A DNA stretch of 64,000 nucleotides from Chrysogorgia sp. JL179-B06 (GCA_035772405.1 JAYKKM010000122.1:162501-226500); one strand, 5' to 3'. Counted from the stretch's first letter, positions 20,042 through 32,862 are shown. Numbers and translations are program-made. The notes: a model not told the origin generated them from the sequence alone.

Positions 20042-21260
20042 ATGGCGGTCGGTTGGTTATATCGAGTTTCTCGTGGTCTGGTTTTATTCTTATTACTTCA
20101 CCACTGCCTAAAGCTGTCCTGTCAGCTATATACCCAAGAATTGTTTGCCGAGAATACGTTTGTGGAACAACGTTTGGATAAAAGCTTTTTAATTAAAGAA
20201 ACCAAATCAGTGAGATCAAGAGCGACGAAGACAGCAACCAAGTAATCGGTCCTGTCAGATATCGAAAAGGCAAAGCTTTGTCTCTCCTTTACTAAATACG
20301 TATTCTCTACAGGATTATTGATTATAATATCTGGTAATATACATCTCAACCCAGGACCTGTCGTCGATCCTTGTTATTCCTGCTCGAAAGGATGTAGAAG
20401 AAACCAAAGGGCTATCCAATGTATTCTTGTGAACACTGGTTTCATGGTAAATGTATCGGGATGGGAAAGCATGAATACGAACTGTTAGGCGATGAATTGA
20501 AGACGTGGATGTGTCAGAAATGCCTATTTCCTGACCCCGACTATTTCAACGCATGTATATATGAACCTGGGCCCCAAATGCAAGAAAGCCAAGATCTGGA
20601 TGGAAATCTGTTCGACGATATATCGCTGACATTTAGAACTAGGAAGGGGACTTCAAATGGCTCATCTCAATGTAAATAGATTGGTAAACAAGATGGATGA
20701 TATAAGTGCTTTGCTCCAGAATCACCCTTTTGATGTTTTATCACTATCTCAGTCATGGCTAGATCGAAATGTGTTCGACGCTGAAATTAAAGTTGAAGGA
20801 TATGTAATTTTCCGCAAAGATAGGACTAGTACAACCAAAAGTAATGGAGGAGGTCTTGTAACTTATGTTAAGGAAAGCATCTTATGTCGCGAGCGTTCTG
20901 ATCTATCAGATATTGAAACAGAGGCTTTGTGGATTGAAATAAATCGACCTAATCGTCCATTACCGGTGGCAAACATAGTATATCGCCTCATAGATATTAA
21001 CTTTGACATTTATTTATTCACTGGACAACGCATTAGTAAATATAAACATGGATAGAGACGATGTTGTGTTTCGTGGGGATTTTAATGTCGGTATGCTTCC
21101 AACAACAAGGGATAAATCGCTTAAACAGAAATTAACTGCTTTCGCCAACAGAAATAATCTAACTCAGTTGATAACCGAGCCTACAAGGATCGTCGAAACT
21201 TCTAAATCTGCGATTGACTTAATTTTTGCAAATAATAACCGGAAGATTGTCCAGTCACAC
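20042..21260 (+). pseudogene. CR1/L2-type LINE: PHD finger plus AP endonuclease, 3' truncated
   Basis: Pieces in different frames give, in order, a 2A-like SGNIHLNPGP at about 20330, a PHD-type zinc finger (CEHWFHGKCIGMGKHEYELL, then MCQKC) at 20419-20540, and an exonuclease-endonuclease-phosphatase domain at 20657-21260 (AHLNVNRL, LSQSWL, GGGLVTYV, then RGDFNVG and AIDLIFANN). Frame changes lie near 20410 and 21000. The frame breaks at about 21255, where a GTGTGTAAAATTACACAC cluster begins, so the RT domain is absent. It would nick target DNA for target-primed reverse transcription. Confidence 0.75.
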
Positions 21261-21700
21261 TCTAAAAACTAGTGTGTAAAATTACACACAAAATGTGCAA
21301 TTTTAGACACCTTAGTGTGTAAAATTGCACAGCATGGCCGCTAAAACACACCAATATTAAAAAAAGCACACTGTGTTTGTTTTATTACACACCATGCGTG
21401 TTTTATTACACACATCGTGTGTTTTTCTACACACCTATGCGTGTATTTACTCACATAGGTGTGTTATTTTACACATACGTTTGTGTGTGTAATTTTTACA
21501 CACCATTGAATATTGAATAGTGTGTTAATTTAGCACAGTTTTTTTCATTTTACACACCATAGGCAAAAATACACCATTCAAATTTACACGCCTTGCTTCA
21601 TTTTACAAATCTTAAATAAACACACCATTCAAATTTACACGCCTTGCTTCATTTTACACATCTTAAATAAACACACCATTCAAATTTACACATCTTGCTG
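21255..21700. repeat. Cluster of GTGTGTAAAATTACACAC palindromic words
   Basis: More than a dozen alternating gtgtgtaa / ttacacac words with A/T cores, decaying at the right into three tandem copies of 'aaacacaccattcaaatttacacg'. It starts exactly where the LINE endonuclease frame is lost, which suggests an inserted mobile sequence. Confidence 0.8.
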
Positions 21701-22320
21701 CACTTCTTGCATGTTTCTTGTTAATTTCCTATAGGTTTTCAGTTTATAAAACATCACAGCCATGTTCCTAGCTTTAATACAATATGTTATTTTCATAATT
21801 TTGAGTGTTCGTTTAAATTACTTTAGTGTCCTTATTTTGTCCCAATTTATATTGTTGACTAATGATTCGTGAGTTGGAGGGATTATCAAGCTGAAAATAG
21901 CGGTTGTGTTAAATGTAATACGCGAGTCAAACTCGCGGAGATTGCATGGTTCCTGCCATCGCCGCGAGTTTGACTCCTGTAACTCGCGTATGCATCGTGT
22001 GTTTTAAAACATGGCGACAATGTCGCTGTGAATATTACTGTATTTTTGTTCTACACAAGGCGACTCACGCGATGGATTTATTTAGCCAATGAACACTTAT
22101 TGCCTTGGTTTCGATAAATTATCATGGTCATGGATCGTCTAAAACATGGCACCGTATTGTATATTATTACCGTGTTTTTGTTCAACGATAGTCGAATGTT
22201 GATGTATGGATTTATTTACCCACACTAAAAGTATGGATGAAAGCCTTATCGATCATGAACACACGAGGTATGACTATACGTATATAAAAAAAATACTAGA
22301 AATACGAATTCGCAATAATC
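21701..22320. other. Non-coding, with a CpG-rich inverted repeat at about 21921-21990
   Basis: tacgcgagtcaaactcgcgg is mirrored by ccgcgagtttgactcctg and then aactcgcgta, a foldback around a 22-base spacer. Nothing else is recognised. A short poly-C run lies at about 22340-22353. Confidence 0.55.
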
Positions 22321-22469
22321 CCCTCGCCCGCCAGTACCACCCCCCCCCCCCCCTACGGGAATTTCTCCATCCATGGTGCCCAGACCTCGCACGCCGTGGC
22401 CGTGTATTTCTGTTTTGCAAAATTTCACAAATATTTCCAAAAGCCCGTTTCGTCGAAGAAATGTTTGAA

Positions 22470-23045
22470 CGTTATCTCGGCCAATATTTAACCGATTTAA
22501 ACTCTGAAAACAGATTTGGAATTCGAGTCACCATACATAACATACGCGTTTACTATATTGCGAGAACGTGAGTACTCTTCGTAAAAACGGTTTATGTACT
22601 TAGAAATTTAGTCGATTATAAACTGGTCACTTTATCGTATATTATTTTGAACGTTATCTCGATCAATATTTAACCGTTTTCAATTCTGAAAACAGATTTG
22701 GAATTAGCGAGTCAAAATATATAACATATGTGTCTACTATATTACAAGAACGTGAATACCCTTCGTAAAAATGGTTTATGTACTTAGAAAGTTAGTCGGC
22801 TTTGTCGGCTATGATAATCTCGATCAATATATAACCGTTTTCAATTCTGAAAACAGATTTGGAATTAGCGAGTCAAAATACATAACATATGTGTCTACTA
22901 TATTACGAGAACGTGAATACCCTTCGTAAAAATGGTTTATGTACTTAGAAATTAGTCCGGGCTTGGTCGGCTATGATAATCTCGATCAATATATAACCGT
23001 TTTCAATTCTGAAAACAGATTTGGAATTAGCGAGTCAAAATACAT
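22470..23045. repeat. About 162-bp tandem repeat, 3.4 copies
   Basis: Copies start at about 22475, 22657, 22818 and 22980 (spacings 182, 161, 162), each beginning tctcgatcaatat and containing ccgttttcaattctgaaaac. The first copy is most diverged; the last is truncated at about 23043. Non-coding. Confidence 0.85.
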
Positions 23046-23258
23046 ACTCGGACTCGGATTTCTATTTCCTCAAAAAACTATGTCTTGTGACGGTTCAATT
23101 TAATCTGAGTATCTAGTTACCAGTGCCACATTTTCCGATGTCGCGCATGAGGACGGTTGATGCATATATATATATATATAAACCTATAAACTGATCCTAG
23201 ATCTAGGAATGGCTTGGATCTCGCGTGATAAGGGACTAAACGCCGGTCGATATCAGCA

Positions 23259-23310
23259 CCCTCGCCCTCAGGCCTTCGGCCTTCGGCCGGCGCTTCGCGC
23301 CGGGCGAGGG
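23259..23310. repeat. GC-rich hairpin
   Basis: ccctcgccc pairs with gggcgaggg around ggccttcggcc and ggcgcttcgcgcc sub-hairpins. Strikingly GC-rich in an AT-rich region. It resembles multi-hairpin ends of small repeats. The ORF through it is an artefact. Confidence 0.75.
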
Positions 23311-23389
23311 GATTACGATGGTGAACCGATGAACGAGCTGATGTTTCGAGCGAAGCATGGTTTAAACGTGGAACAAAGGTGGATAAAAA

Positions 23390-23640
23390 GTTGTTTACAT
23401 CTGTGGACAGACTGTAAATTTTAGGGAGTAAAATTTACTCTTGTGCGGGTTAAAAATTACTCCCGCAAAAGGGGTAACCTGAAACGGAGCAAAAATTACT
23501 CCCGTTCTGCGGTAAAAGTTGGGGGGATAAAGTGATAAACGGGGGTAACAAATAAAATGGAGTAATAATTACCCCCTTTGGAGTGTATATACGGGAAGCT
23601 GGAGGATAAAAGTTAGTGGGGTAAAAATTACTCCTCTTCT
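23390..23640. repeat. Cluster of GGGAGTAAAAATTACTCCC palindromic words
   Basis: About seven gagtaaa / tttactc-type words in both orientations, preceded by tctgtggacag. The same family as 33095-33360, which also contains tctgtggacaaat. Confidence 0.75.
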
Positions 23641-24254
23641 CACTGTTGTATTAAGATATTAAGATGGCATCGTAATGGCGACTTTCGTCGGATCAAGTTT
23701 TGATTCAGACATTGTCAACTCCATCGATATCGTGGTGACGGTTCGTGTGTTTGCGCCAAGAGTAATATCTTCTAAACGTTGCATGTCGTGCAACCGTCCG
23801 ATGCCAGTGTTAGACATAGCAGTGTTAATTCGGGTCATTACGATGGCATCTTCCGATGTTCAGATTGAGAACTGTTGCTGAAAGGTCTTAGCCGAAAATA
23901 TTCCGCAGATACCACAACACCAAGGCATCTATATGACTATACGAACACGCGCGCGCGTCACCACAGAGCGCTCTACCGCAACATACTTAATTTTTGCGTG
24001 AATCAATTCGTATCAGTGGAACATCTGTTTGCCATATGTTTCTATTTAAGGGTAGATCTAATTTTGTTAGATCCAACTACCATTAATTCGTCGATGCCGA
24101 GTGGGACTGGATATAGAACGACGTCGTTCGCGCCAAAAAGTTGAATTTAAGAAAAACAAAAACCTGAAGAACGCGAACGCCAAATTTAAGACAAATACAA
24201 ATAGCTGTTCTATCTATTATGCCTTCCTTCAAAAAGACAAGATAACTTTTACTT

Positions 24255-25376
24255 TTGGCCCATTATGAACAGCTAATACAGGAAGAAGAGTTCTTGTTAT
24301 TATGGGATATCAATACATCTATAAACCCAGAATACCCTTATAAAAGCTACGAGCCATTCAACCTTGGAGACCAAGATGTGGCAGAATGTAAGAACAATTT
24401 TCGTGTTGAGAAACAAGATCTACCCTTTCTTTACGAAGCTTTGCAAATTCCCGAAGTTATTACATGCTACCAAGGGACGAAATGCAGCGGGATGGAAGGG
24501 CTATGTATTACCCTTCGGCGGTTTGCATACCCATGTCGTTATAGCGATTTAATTCCACTATTTGGTAGGTCTGTTCCTGAACTATCACTCATCTCAAACC
24601 AGGTTACTAATTTTATTTATGACCTTCATGGTCACCGAGTTTTACAGTGGAACCAGGACCTACTTCAACCTGATAACCAGCTCTGCATAATTGTTTTGGT
24701 TTTGTCGACGGAACTGTCCGCCCAATGTGTCGCCCAGGAAAAAATCAACGATTTGTGTACAATGGGCATTAACGAGTGCATGCACTAAAGTTCCAGTCAG
24801 TCGCTTTACCAAACGGAATCATCGCTAATTTATTTGGACCAGTCGGTAATATATTCTACACGCTGTGCAATTGTTTTATTAAACGATTTTGAACCGGCCA
24901 TATGACCCATATATTCTTATTAACTTTTTATTTTAAATATATTTGCAGAAGGAAAGAAACATGATGCAGGGATGTTAGCTGAATCTGGTCTTCTTGAAAA
25001 CTTACAGCAGCATGCTGTCTCTCCTAACCATCAACCAATATGCATTTATGGCGACCCGGCATATCCCCTTCGAGTTCATCTGCAGTCACCTTTTCGCAAT
25101 AGATTACTAACAGCAAATATGGAGGCTTTCAACAAGTCGATGAGTGCAGTTAGAGTTTCAGTCGAGTGGCTGTTTGGGATGTTATAAATTACTTTAAATT
25201 TTTAGATTATAAAAAAAATTTTAAAATACAATTGAGTCAAGCCAATGCGAAACGCTCTGACATGTCTGTATAAAAATATTACATCGCGATTCTTCGAACT
25301 AGAACCACCGACACTTCAAGAGTATACTTTCATTAAATACACACAAATAACGCAAGGCCAAGGGAACAGAAGGTAA
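24255..25376 (+). pseudogene. PIF/Harbinger DDE transposase
   Basis: Frames give the N-terminal helical region from 24255, then (after a frameshift near 24700) FVDGTVRPMCRPG with the first catalytic Asp, an intron with GT at about 24846 and AG at about 24950, then EGKKHDAGML, YGDPAYPL with the second Asp, VSVEWLFG with the catalytic Glu, and a C-terminal ELEPPTLQEY ending at 25376. That is the complete DDE_Tnp_4 order (D, D, E). A stop just after the catalytic Glu and the frameshift make it a pseudogene or require unseen splicing. It is convergent with its partner gene on the other strand. Confidence 0.8.
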
Positions 25377-25448
25377 AACGGCAATCGACAAATATTTATA
25401 GTTCATGCCGTAACAAATGATATGGTTAAATCGTCTATATGTATACTG

Positions 25449-26420
25449 TTACTTTTGTATTGCTCTCTCGAATAAAGACATGAACGCTTGTGCCTGCTGT
25501 TGTTGTTGTTGAATTACAATGTTTTGCATTTGTTGCTGCTGCTGCATCTGTTTTTGTTGTTGCTCCACCATCGCTTGCATCATCTGCATTTGTTGGGTTT
25601 GGAACTTTGCTTGTTGTTCATTCTCAAACCTTTTTATTTCGAGTTCCTTAGTTTTGTTAGCGTTGTCTTGTGTTGCCTTGAATGTCAGATACTCTATTGT
25701 ATCGTTGCTGTTTCTTCTCTTCGGAGCAGACTTTTCCTTAGGTTTCTCATCCGCCTTCCTTTTCTTCGTCTCAGCGTAGTTTTCCATTGCTGTTTGCCTG
25801 ATGTCTTCGGCAGTTTCCTTGGCTGACTCAAGCTTAAAATTCTTTTCGACAATTGCATGCATGATTCTGCATTTCGGTCGATGCACTGTCTAATTCACAT
25901 ATCTCTTCAAGTAGAACGTCGAGTTCGCCCATTTCGGGAGAAATTCCACTGGCTTTTTCTTCGCGTCTAATCTTTCTCTTGTATTTATTGACCAAGCTGT
26001 TTAAGTGATCTCTTACAGATCTCTTGTCAACATGAAACGTCGGTTGTGTTATGGAGTTTAGGTTTGCTGCAATCGTATCCCAAACTTTCCCTCTTTCAGC
26101 AGATGATTTTCGCGTTTCGAATAGTTTTGAAACTAAAATCTCCCGGCAAAAAAGGACATCGTGTTCTTTCATCCAAAACATCGGATTTCTGCAAGTAAAC
26201 ACGGAAGTCCAAAGAAATAATTTAGTTCATGCAATTGTGTACATGATTTAGTACAATGCTGAAACACAGTCGTAACACATGCAAAAAACAACCATCAACA
26301 GATCCGATATATCAACAGATAAAATTATAATGATATGAAAAAAATAAAAAAAACAAGTGTCAATCCCACTTACATCGTAATTGACTTTTCAGAGGCATTG
26401 ATTTGTTGTTCGGAAGCCAT
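25449..26420 (-). pseudogene. Harbinger Myb/SANT-like DNA-binding partner
   Basis: Exon 1 (26420-26374) starts MASEQQINASEKSIT and splices (GAT|GTAAGT to TGCAG|AAAT at 26188) into a Myb/SANT-like domain: WMKEHDVLFCREILVSK, VWDTIAANLNSI, VRDHLNSLVNKYKRK. A frame change near 25880 leads into a basic region and a Gln-rich coiled coil ending at 25449. Harbinger elements encode such a protein to bind element ends and import the transposase. The frame change makes full-length product doubtful. Confidence 0.75.
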
Positions 26421-26570
26421 GGCATAGGTATAGGCTATAGGTCAAACAAAAGCGAGCAGTTTGTCAACGTTATTTCGTTTCTTATTTATTAAAAATAAAT
26501 AAAAGACAAAGATAAACATTATTTTTAGTTCATAAATCAATTTTCAAAAACAAAGTGTTGTAAACTCACC

Positions 26571-26594
26571 TTAAAGTGCTTATGAAACGAAATT
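26571..26594 (+). repeat. Left terminal inverted repeat of the Kolobok-like element
   Basis: 24 bases beginning TTAA-AGTGC, an exact inverse of 32863-32886. Confidence 0.9.
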
Positions 26595-26793
26595 GCCGAT
26601 TTTCAGTTTTTAACATAATCCGTTTGTACACGCTTTACTTGTCATTTTGAGCTATCATGCATACAATTTGGTGAACGCGAACCTATTCAAAATTGCACTT
26701 AAAATCGGCATTTTTGCCACTTTCGATGCCAATTTGACTTGCGCGCGTGACGTCATAGAAAGGATCGAAGCTGATTTCACAGTGATCAACAAT

Positions 26794-29700
26794 ATGGCGA
26801 GTACGCACAACCTAGCTAGTTGTTCAAATAGACCTCGTGGAGGACAATACTGTGTTGCCGGATGGCCAAACGGGAAAAGCTGTACAAACAGTCAACATGT
26901 AGAGGGCGTATCGATGCATCGTTTCCCAATGAAAGATAAAGAAAGGCTCGATAAATGGATAGCATTTGTACGCAGACATCGGCCAAACTATTGTCCCCAG
27001 CAATTTTCTGTGCTGTGTTCGATGCACTTTGACGAAGCTTCATTTACATTGAACACAGAGATTGCCAAATCGCTGAATATGCGAAGAAAGCTACGTCTTG
27101 ATGCTGTGCCAACGGTAGATTATATCGAAAATACATCACAAGGAGCTGGAGAGATTAGTGATCGGGAACGAAGGATGGTATGCGTTATTTACATATTTGT
27201 ATGAACAATATATACAGCACTGTTGTATTAAAACTGCATGCAGTTAATTTTATATCTCTGTAAACGTCACGTTGTTTTATTTCATTAACTTCAACAGATA
27301 TTGCGTGAAGTGCATCTGATTGAGACGATGTTGTTCCTGAGATTGAATTGGATAGTACTATAGATATGTGTGAAGAGATTACTGGTGCTACTGAGCATGG
27401 TCATGGGGAACCTGAGATCTGTTCGAAATGTGACAACCTTGCGAGGAAAGTTATCCAATTGCAAAAGAAAGTCAGTTGGCTCAAAAGATCGAAACAAAAG
27501 CTACATGAAAGCCTAAATGAGGTGATTAATATTTATTTATATCCTGTCAAATAAACCTCTGCCTGGGTGACCATTGAATGTGCATATTCTGACATTGTAT
27601 TTGTATAGTAAGAAGTATGCTATTTGTCCTGATTACTAGTAATGACTGGTTGACTAGATATATTGCAGGACTTTGTAAGTATCCAACATTTTTTGGCAAA
27701 TCTTGAAATTTGTATATTATATACTGTATATGTAGGAAAATGAGACCTTGTCTGATGCCGGAAGTCACGATAATCGAGCAAGCATTGACCCAAATGTTGA
27801 TCTTGATATGGCCGACATACAGGATATTGTTGGTGATGGTACCGATATGGACTGGCAATCTGCAGAAGAAATGTCTCAACCAGAAGAGGAAGATGAAGAG
27901 GCATTTGAGTCAAGGAACAGCGTCAAGTGAGTTTAATAATGGAATTTATTTGTAGAACTATCTGTACATACATATAAACATAAACTGTTACATGGCCATA
28001 GCAGGGGGTGGGGCCTGGCCCCCCAATAATTTGCTCTGGCGATTTCTTGCCAGTTTACAGTAGATGTGTTAAAACTTGGTGGAAATTACTCTCAGAAGTC
28101 AGGAAATCCTATTTCAGAGATCCTAATTTCAACAATTTTCTGTGTGGGCATGCCCCACAACCCAATTGACTTTCTCTTGTTAGAAAAAACAATCTGAAAG
28201 TGCTCCATCTCTGGATGCAACAAGAGTGTGGTCATATTCCCCACCCTGGTGAAAAATGTTTGACTAGAAAAGATAATTTTCTGAATGATGATCACATAAA
28301 GCGTGAAAATCAGAGTAGTGTCTAAGATATTCAAGCCTTAGTTATATATTAAGATACTGTATAATGTATATATACACAAAATACAATTTATATTCAATTC
28401 AATGTAAATATTTCTTTTTAGCCTGGAGCCTGGTACCCTTCCATGTGATGAGCCAAAATTTATTGTTTTTTATGGCATGCTCATGTCAGTGTTTAGCATG
28501 TTTTGCTTCAACTGCAAGACTCCAAGTCCCAGAGTTGTAGTCAAGAGGAATTGCTCAATGGCCATGGTCACTCAGTTTTGTTCTGGTTGTGGACCAAAAA
28601 GAACCTTCCAATGGAACAGCCAGCCATATATTTTTGGAAGGTATCCAGCTGGGAATTTGATGATAAGTTTTGCTATTCTCATGTCTGGTGTGAGCATAAG
28701 CAAGGTTATGCTGCTGTTCAAGCATTTGGGCATGAGGACAATTTCCATTAGAGCATATTTCCTACATCAGAAACTGTTTCTTTTCCCTTCTGTGATACTG
28801 CACTGGGAGAAGTATCGAAATGCCCTTATCGACAAGGTCAAGAAAATAAAGAATGCCACTTGGTCAGGGGATGGTCGATTTGACTCTATGGGGCACAGTG
28901 CCAAATATGGTGCTTATTCCATGTTCTGTAACAGTGTTTCCAAAATTGTTCATTTCGAAATCAGACAGGTAATGAATAAGACAGCCTAAATTAACTAATT
29001 ATCATGTAAACTTAACTCTATGAATAAAATAGAGAGGATTCACACAACTTTATTAAAAATTATAGGAAAGGCCACATCCTAGCACTGCTGCTGAAAACAG
29101 TTGCCTGGCATTGGCTAGAATATAATGCTACTGTAGGTGTGCTCTTAGTCCATCACCCTTTAGATCTCCATTGATTCATATTTATTGAGAATAATAGTGA
29201 TTACAGTAATATATACTGTAATTATATATATTCTCTTCATTCTTTTCACATTGCATAGTCCAACCAGTCTGGAAACAGCAATGCGATGGAACTGGATGGA
29301 GCTCAAAGAAGCTTTAAGTTTCTAAAAGATGCTGGACTACAGATTCCGATCTTTATCAGTGATCGTCACTATGGGATTGCAAAGTGGTTACGGAATGATG
29401 AGAAGGGAACACAACATTTTTACGATCTGTGGCATGTTTGTAAAGGACTTTGCAAGAAGATCTTAAAATTGAGTAAAGAAAAAGGATGTGAGATATTGGT
29501 GTACTGGATTAAAGGAATTCGGAATCATTTGTACTGGAGCGCAATGTCTACAAAGATGGGATACGGGGAGTTGATTGTGGCAAAGTGGAAGTCCATAGTT
29601 AGGCATGTTACAAACAAACATGCAAACCACCCGGATGAGCTGTTCCAAACATGTGCTCATGAGGAGCTTGATGAACGTCTGTGGCTCCAAGTTGGTATGT

Positions 29701-31472
29701 CGGATTGGGGAACATATCTAAGACTACAGTACATGTAGTGATCTGCAGCAAATTGAGCTAAAGAGCAACAGGGTATGAGCACCCTAGAATTTGAGATTTC
29801 TCCTTATGGTTGTTTTAAGATCACTAGAATTGCCCCTCTTTGGGCCTTTGATAGGGGGGTATGGCCCCCTATTTTAACTGTTTGAAAAACTTGTTCGAAT
29901 TTTATAGAAAAAATGTTGCAACTTTTGCCAAATTTTTTCATCTTTATTTCTTTTTTGTTCACTGGAAAATTCAAGTTGAAACTGCTGAATTGAGGCAAAT
30001 AGATTCCTGCTATCTCTTATTTTTATCTTATCCCTATATTTCAAGATACCTTCTAAGTACAAATTAAGTTCTTGAGAATAGAAAGTTGTGCATTTGTTTA
30101 ATCTGTCTCTTCCAATTAGGAACTAAATCATATCAGAGGCTTTCTTCTATTCTATTGAAAAAGAGAACCCTCAATGATGTTGCAAAGCTGTCCTCAGAAG
30201 CACAAACCAGCTGTCTTGAGGGTTTCCATTCGACATTGAATGGCTGGCACCCAAAGATGACCCATTTATCCTGGCTTGGGACACATTGCAGGTAACTATT
30301 GAACATCTTTGCTGTACTCTTGGCTTCAAATCCTGTTTTCTGTGATACTGCATGGTGTTTCACTTGCACTATTGCTCCAAGAGCTTGAATTGAATCAATA
30401 AAGCATGTTGGGATTGTTTGAAAGGATCAATCAACAAGTATTGATGTCCTTCCAAACAACGCTTGGCCCCAGTACCTGCTTGATTGGGAAATGGCTAATT
30501 TATAAATACAGTATTACAGTATTTACATATGCCCGTTTCATTTTATTTAGGCACATGCTAGCAGTACTTCATTTTAATGAAAATCTCAACCGTGAAGCAA
30601 AAACCACAAAGAACGGGACACAATATTACAGCGTCACATACCCAACATTTAAATTAGGGGAAGAAGTTGTTAGAAATGTTTGATGTGCTCCTTCATATAT
30701 TAAGTAATTCAGAAAGTGCAGTGATACTGGACAAACCTACTATTTGTTAAATTTTCTGTTGCAATACATGAGTAATAATAATGATGATAATAATGATGAT
30801 GATAATGATGATAATGATAATAATAATAATGTTTAATCAGGAAACTTTCATTAACATGATTTTCAATATGGACCTGAAAACCAGCATTTTACTAGACTAT
30901 GAACCCTCTCTAAGGCAAACCGGTTAGGGACCCACTTTGGTGTTTTCCTTAAAATGGAAATTTATGTATTTATTTCCAGACTATGTAAAATAAATCAAAC
31001 ATGTATTGATGAAAAGTTCCCAACACAGCTTTAAAAAAGTCATGGAGAAGTACCAGGAGAATATTCCAGAGCCCTTGAACAGGATTTTCCCAGATCGGCT
31101 GTCTAAAAGCGAGGCAATCAAACACCAGTTGGAAAGAAAACAGCTTCTTTATACTCAATTGTTTCCTTCATGTAAGATCTGGTGCAGTATATATATTTTA
31201 CTATAACTACTACTGAAAATATAATAATAGCATAAACACTTGGTAGTTGAGAATGCCATTTAAGAGTTTTCTCTCATATAATTGCAGATCAAGAGCAATA
31301 TAATATGCAAAGCCAAGCTTTGGCTCTGGAACAGGAAGCTGCCTCGACTGTGGCATCACAGCCAAAACAAATTCGATGTTGCCGAAAATGTGGGCAGCCC
31401 ATGAAAGGACATCCAATAAATCAGTGTCCACAGAATACTACTAATGAAGATTCAACTCGGAGTCAGCTTTGA
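26794..31472 (+). pseudogene. THAP-domain DDE transposase (Kolobok-like), multi-exon
   Basis: Exons inferred from GT/AG and open frames. 26794-27177: THAP zinc finger (CSNRPRGGQYC, VSMHRFP, CSMHF, then AVPT). About 27298-27521: coiled coil. 27736-27926: acidic. 28422-28968: two CxxC pairs, then GDGRFDSMGHSAKYG with the first catalytic Asp. 29259-29694: ISDRHYGIAKW with the second Asp and YDLWH with a D-x2-H motif. 30120-30291: CLEGFHSTLN with the catalytic Glu. About 30552-30682. About 30979-31171. 31288-31472: zinc knuckle CRKCGQPMKGHPINQC. A TAA in frame at about 30991 and an unresolved frame at the coiled-coil exon suggest inactivation. The product would bind the TIRs and cut at TTAA. Confidence 0.75.
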
Positions 31473-31644
31473 CTAAACGTGTTTGAGAAAATAAAGAACG
31501 AAAAGTTGTTCCTGAACTACAGAGTATTGACAATCTAGTATTTATGCTGGTATTCACATATTTCAAAATTTAAGTCATTTCAAATATTCAATATTCTTGG
31601 GAATGTCCCTAGTACCCAAGACTATAATTAATAAAATATCTTGA

Positions 31645-32627
31645 CTAGTTCCTTTTCTGTGCAGATATGTAACCAGTGTGCTCTACTGGTTTCCCCAATG
31701 GGAATCTTTTTCTGATGTCTGTATAGATACATGCAGGCAAAGGCCTAGAGTTTTCCCAACCCAGACATCCACACATCCATCTAATGATCCATCGGTAGGC
31801 AACTGCTCTCAAGTAACTATAAAAAATGTATGCTTTTGGGAAATAAATTTAATCACAATGAATATATTGCACCAGAAAGTATTTCATAAATATAGAACTG
31901 CAAATAATAGATCATGCAATGGTATGCTACATTGCAGTCACAATTATTTATAGAAAACCACAGATTTGCTGGGCAACAACGATGCAAACAACCTAGACTT
32001 TGGAATAAAAGACTACACAAATGTTATTCACTTACTCGTTTTCATGGTGTCCAGTGCGGCTCCTGTACGACCTTCCATCTTTGTTTTTCAAAAGTGGACC
32101 AACATTTTTCAGCACCGTTGGGTGAGTCATAGCAATATAATCTTCGTGCTGAGTCACACAGCTTATTTTTTCGATGCTAAAATCAAACATCAGTTGATGT
32201 AGGGCAGGTCCGACCTCTCTGCAACGTCTATATTCTATAGCGTCAACGAGCAGCTCCTTTCGACCAAGTTACACGTGCACCTATACAAAATGTATAAGAC
32301 AATACATAGATTTGACAGTGCTTTAAACGACACTTTCGTCCTTGCAGTCAACGAACCATACCGCATTAAAACTTACCAATGATCCAATGTCACAAGTCCC
32401 TCGAATCTCGCTTCCAATGTCTTTGGATCAATGCCATCTTCGTCGTCTTGAACAGGCATATCAATCTCTTGGTCGGGGTTTGCCAATGGCTCGTTCTCGT
32501 ACGGATTTATTACTGAATTGATAACTAGTACGTCATCATCGCCGGAATCGGTATGCAAACTTTCATTTGACGAATCAGAATTGTCGCCATCAAGACTGTG
32601 ATCGCTTTCACTGCCCGATAAACTCAT
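31645..32627 (-). pseudogene. P2X7 ballast-domain-like protein encoded within the transposon
   Basis: Exon 1 (32627-32377) is acidic and ends GIDPKTLEARFEGLVTLDHW at a CATTG|GTAAGT donor. Exon 2 (about 32280-32036) gives CTC, RRCREV, ISCVTQHEDYIAMTHPTV and ends AACGA|GTAAG. Exon 3 (31816-31645) joins in phase with YLRAVAYRWIIRWMCGC, PLPACIYTDIRKRFP and a stop. The order matches my recollection of proteins annotated 'P2X purinoceptor 7-like', which carry only the zinc-binding cytoplasmic ballast region and no channel. Early exon 2 needs a one-base frame change, so it may be inactive. Its role in transposition is unknown. Confidence 0.65.
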
Positions 32628-32862
32628 CTTTATTCATGAATTTGTGCAATAAACAACAAGCGAAGCTTCGCAATAATCTCAACTTCCGTCCTTTCTATTA
32701 CGTCACGCGGGTATCCTATTTCCGGGTTAAAAATTCGCACGTATAACCCAACTTTAACGGCAAAATTAGTTGTGTTCCCATTCTTCAATTTCGCCAAACA
32801 ATATACCAAATTAATCAGGAAAGATTGAACTGTTCAAATATGAAATAAAAAGCGAACCCAAA

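Noticed and set aside
25488..25826. Leu- and Cys-rich plus-strand ORFs
   Set aside because: Antisense shadows of the Gln-rich coiled coil of the Harbinger partner gene.
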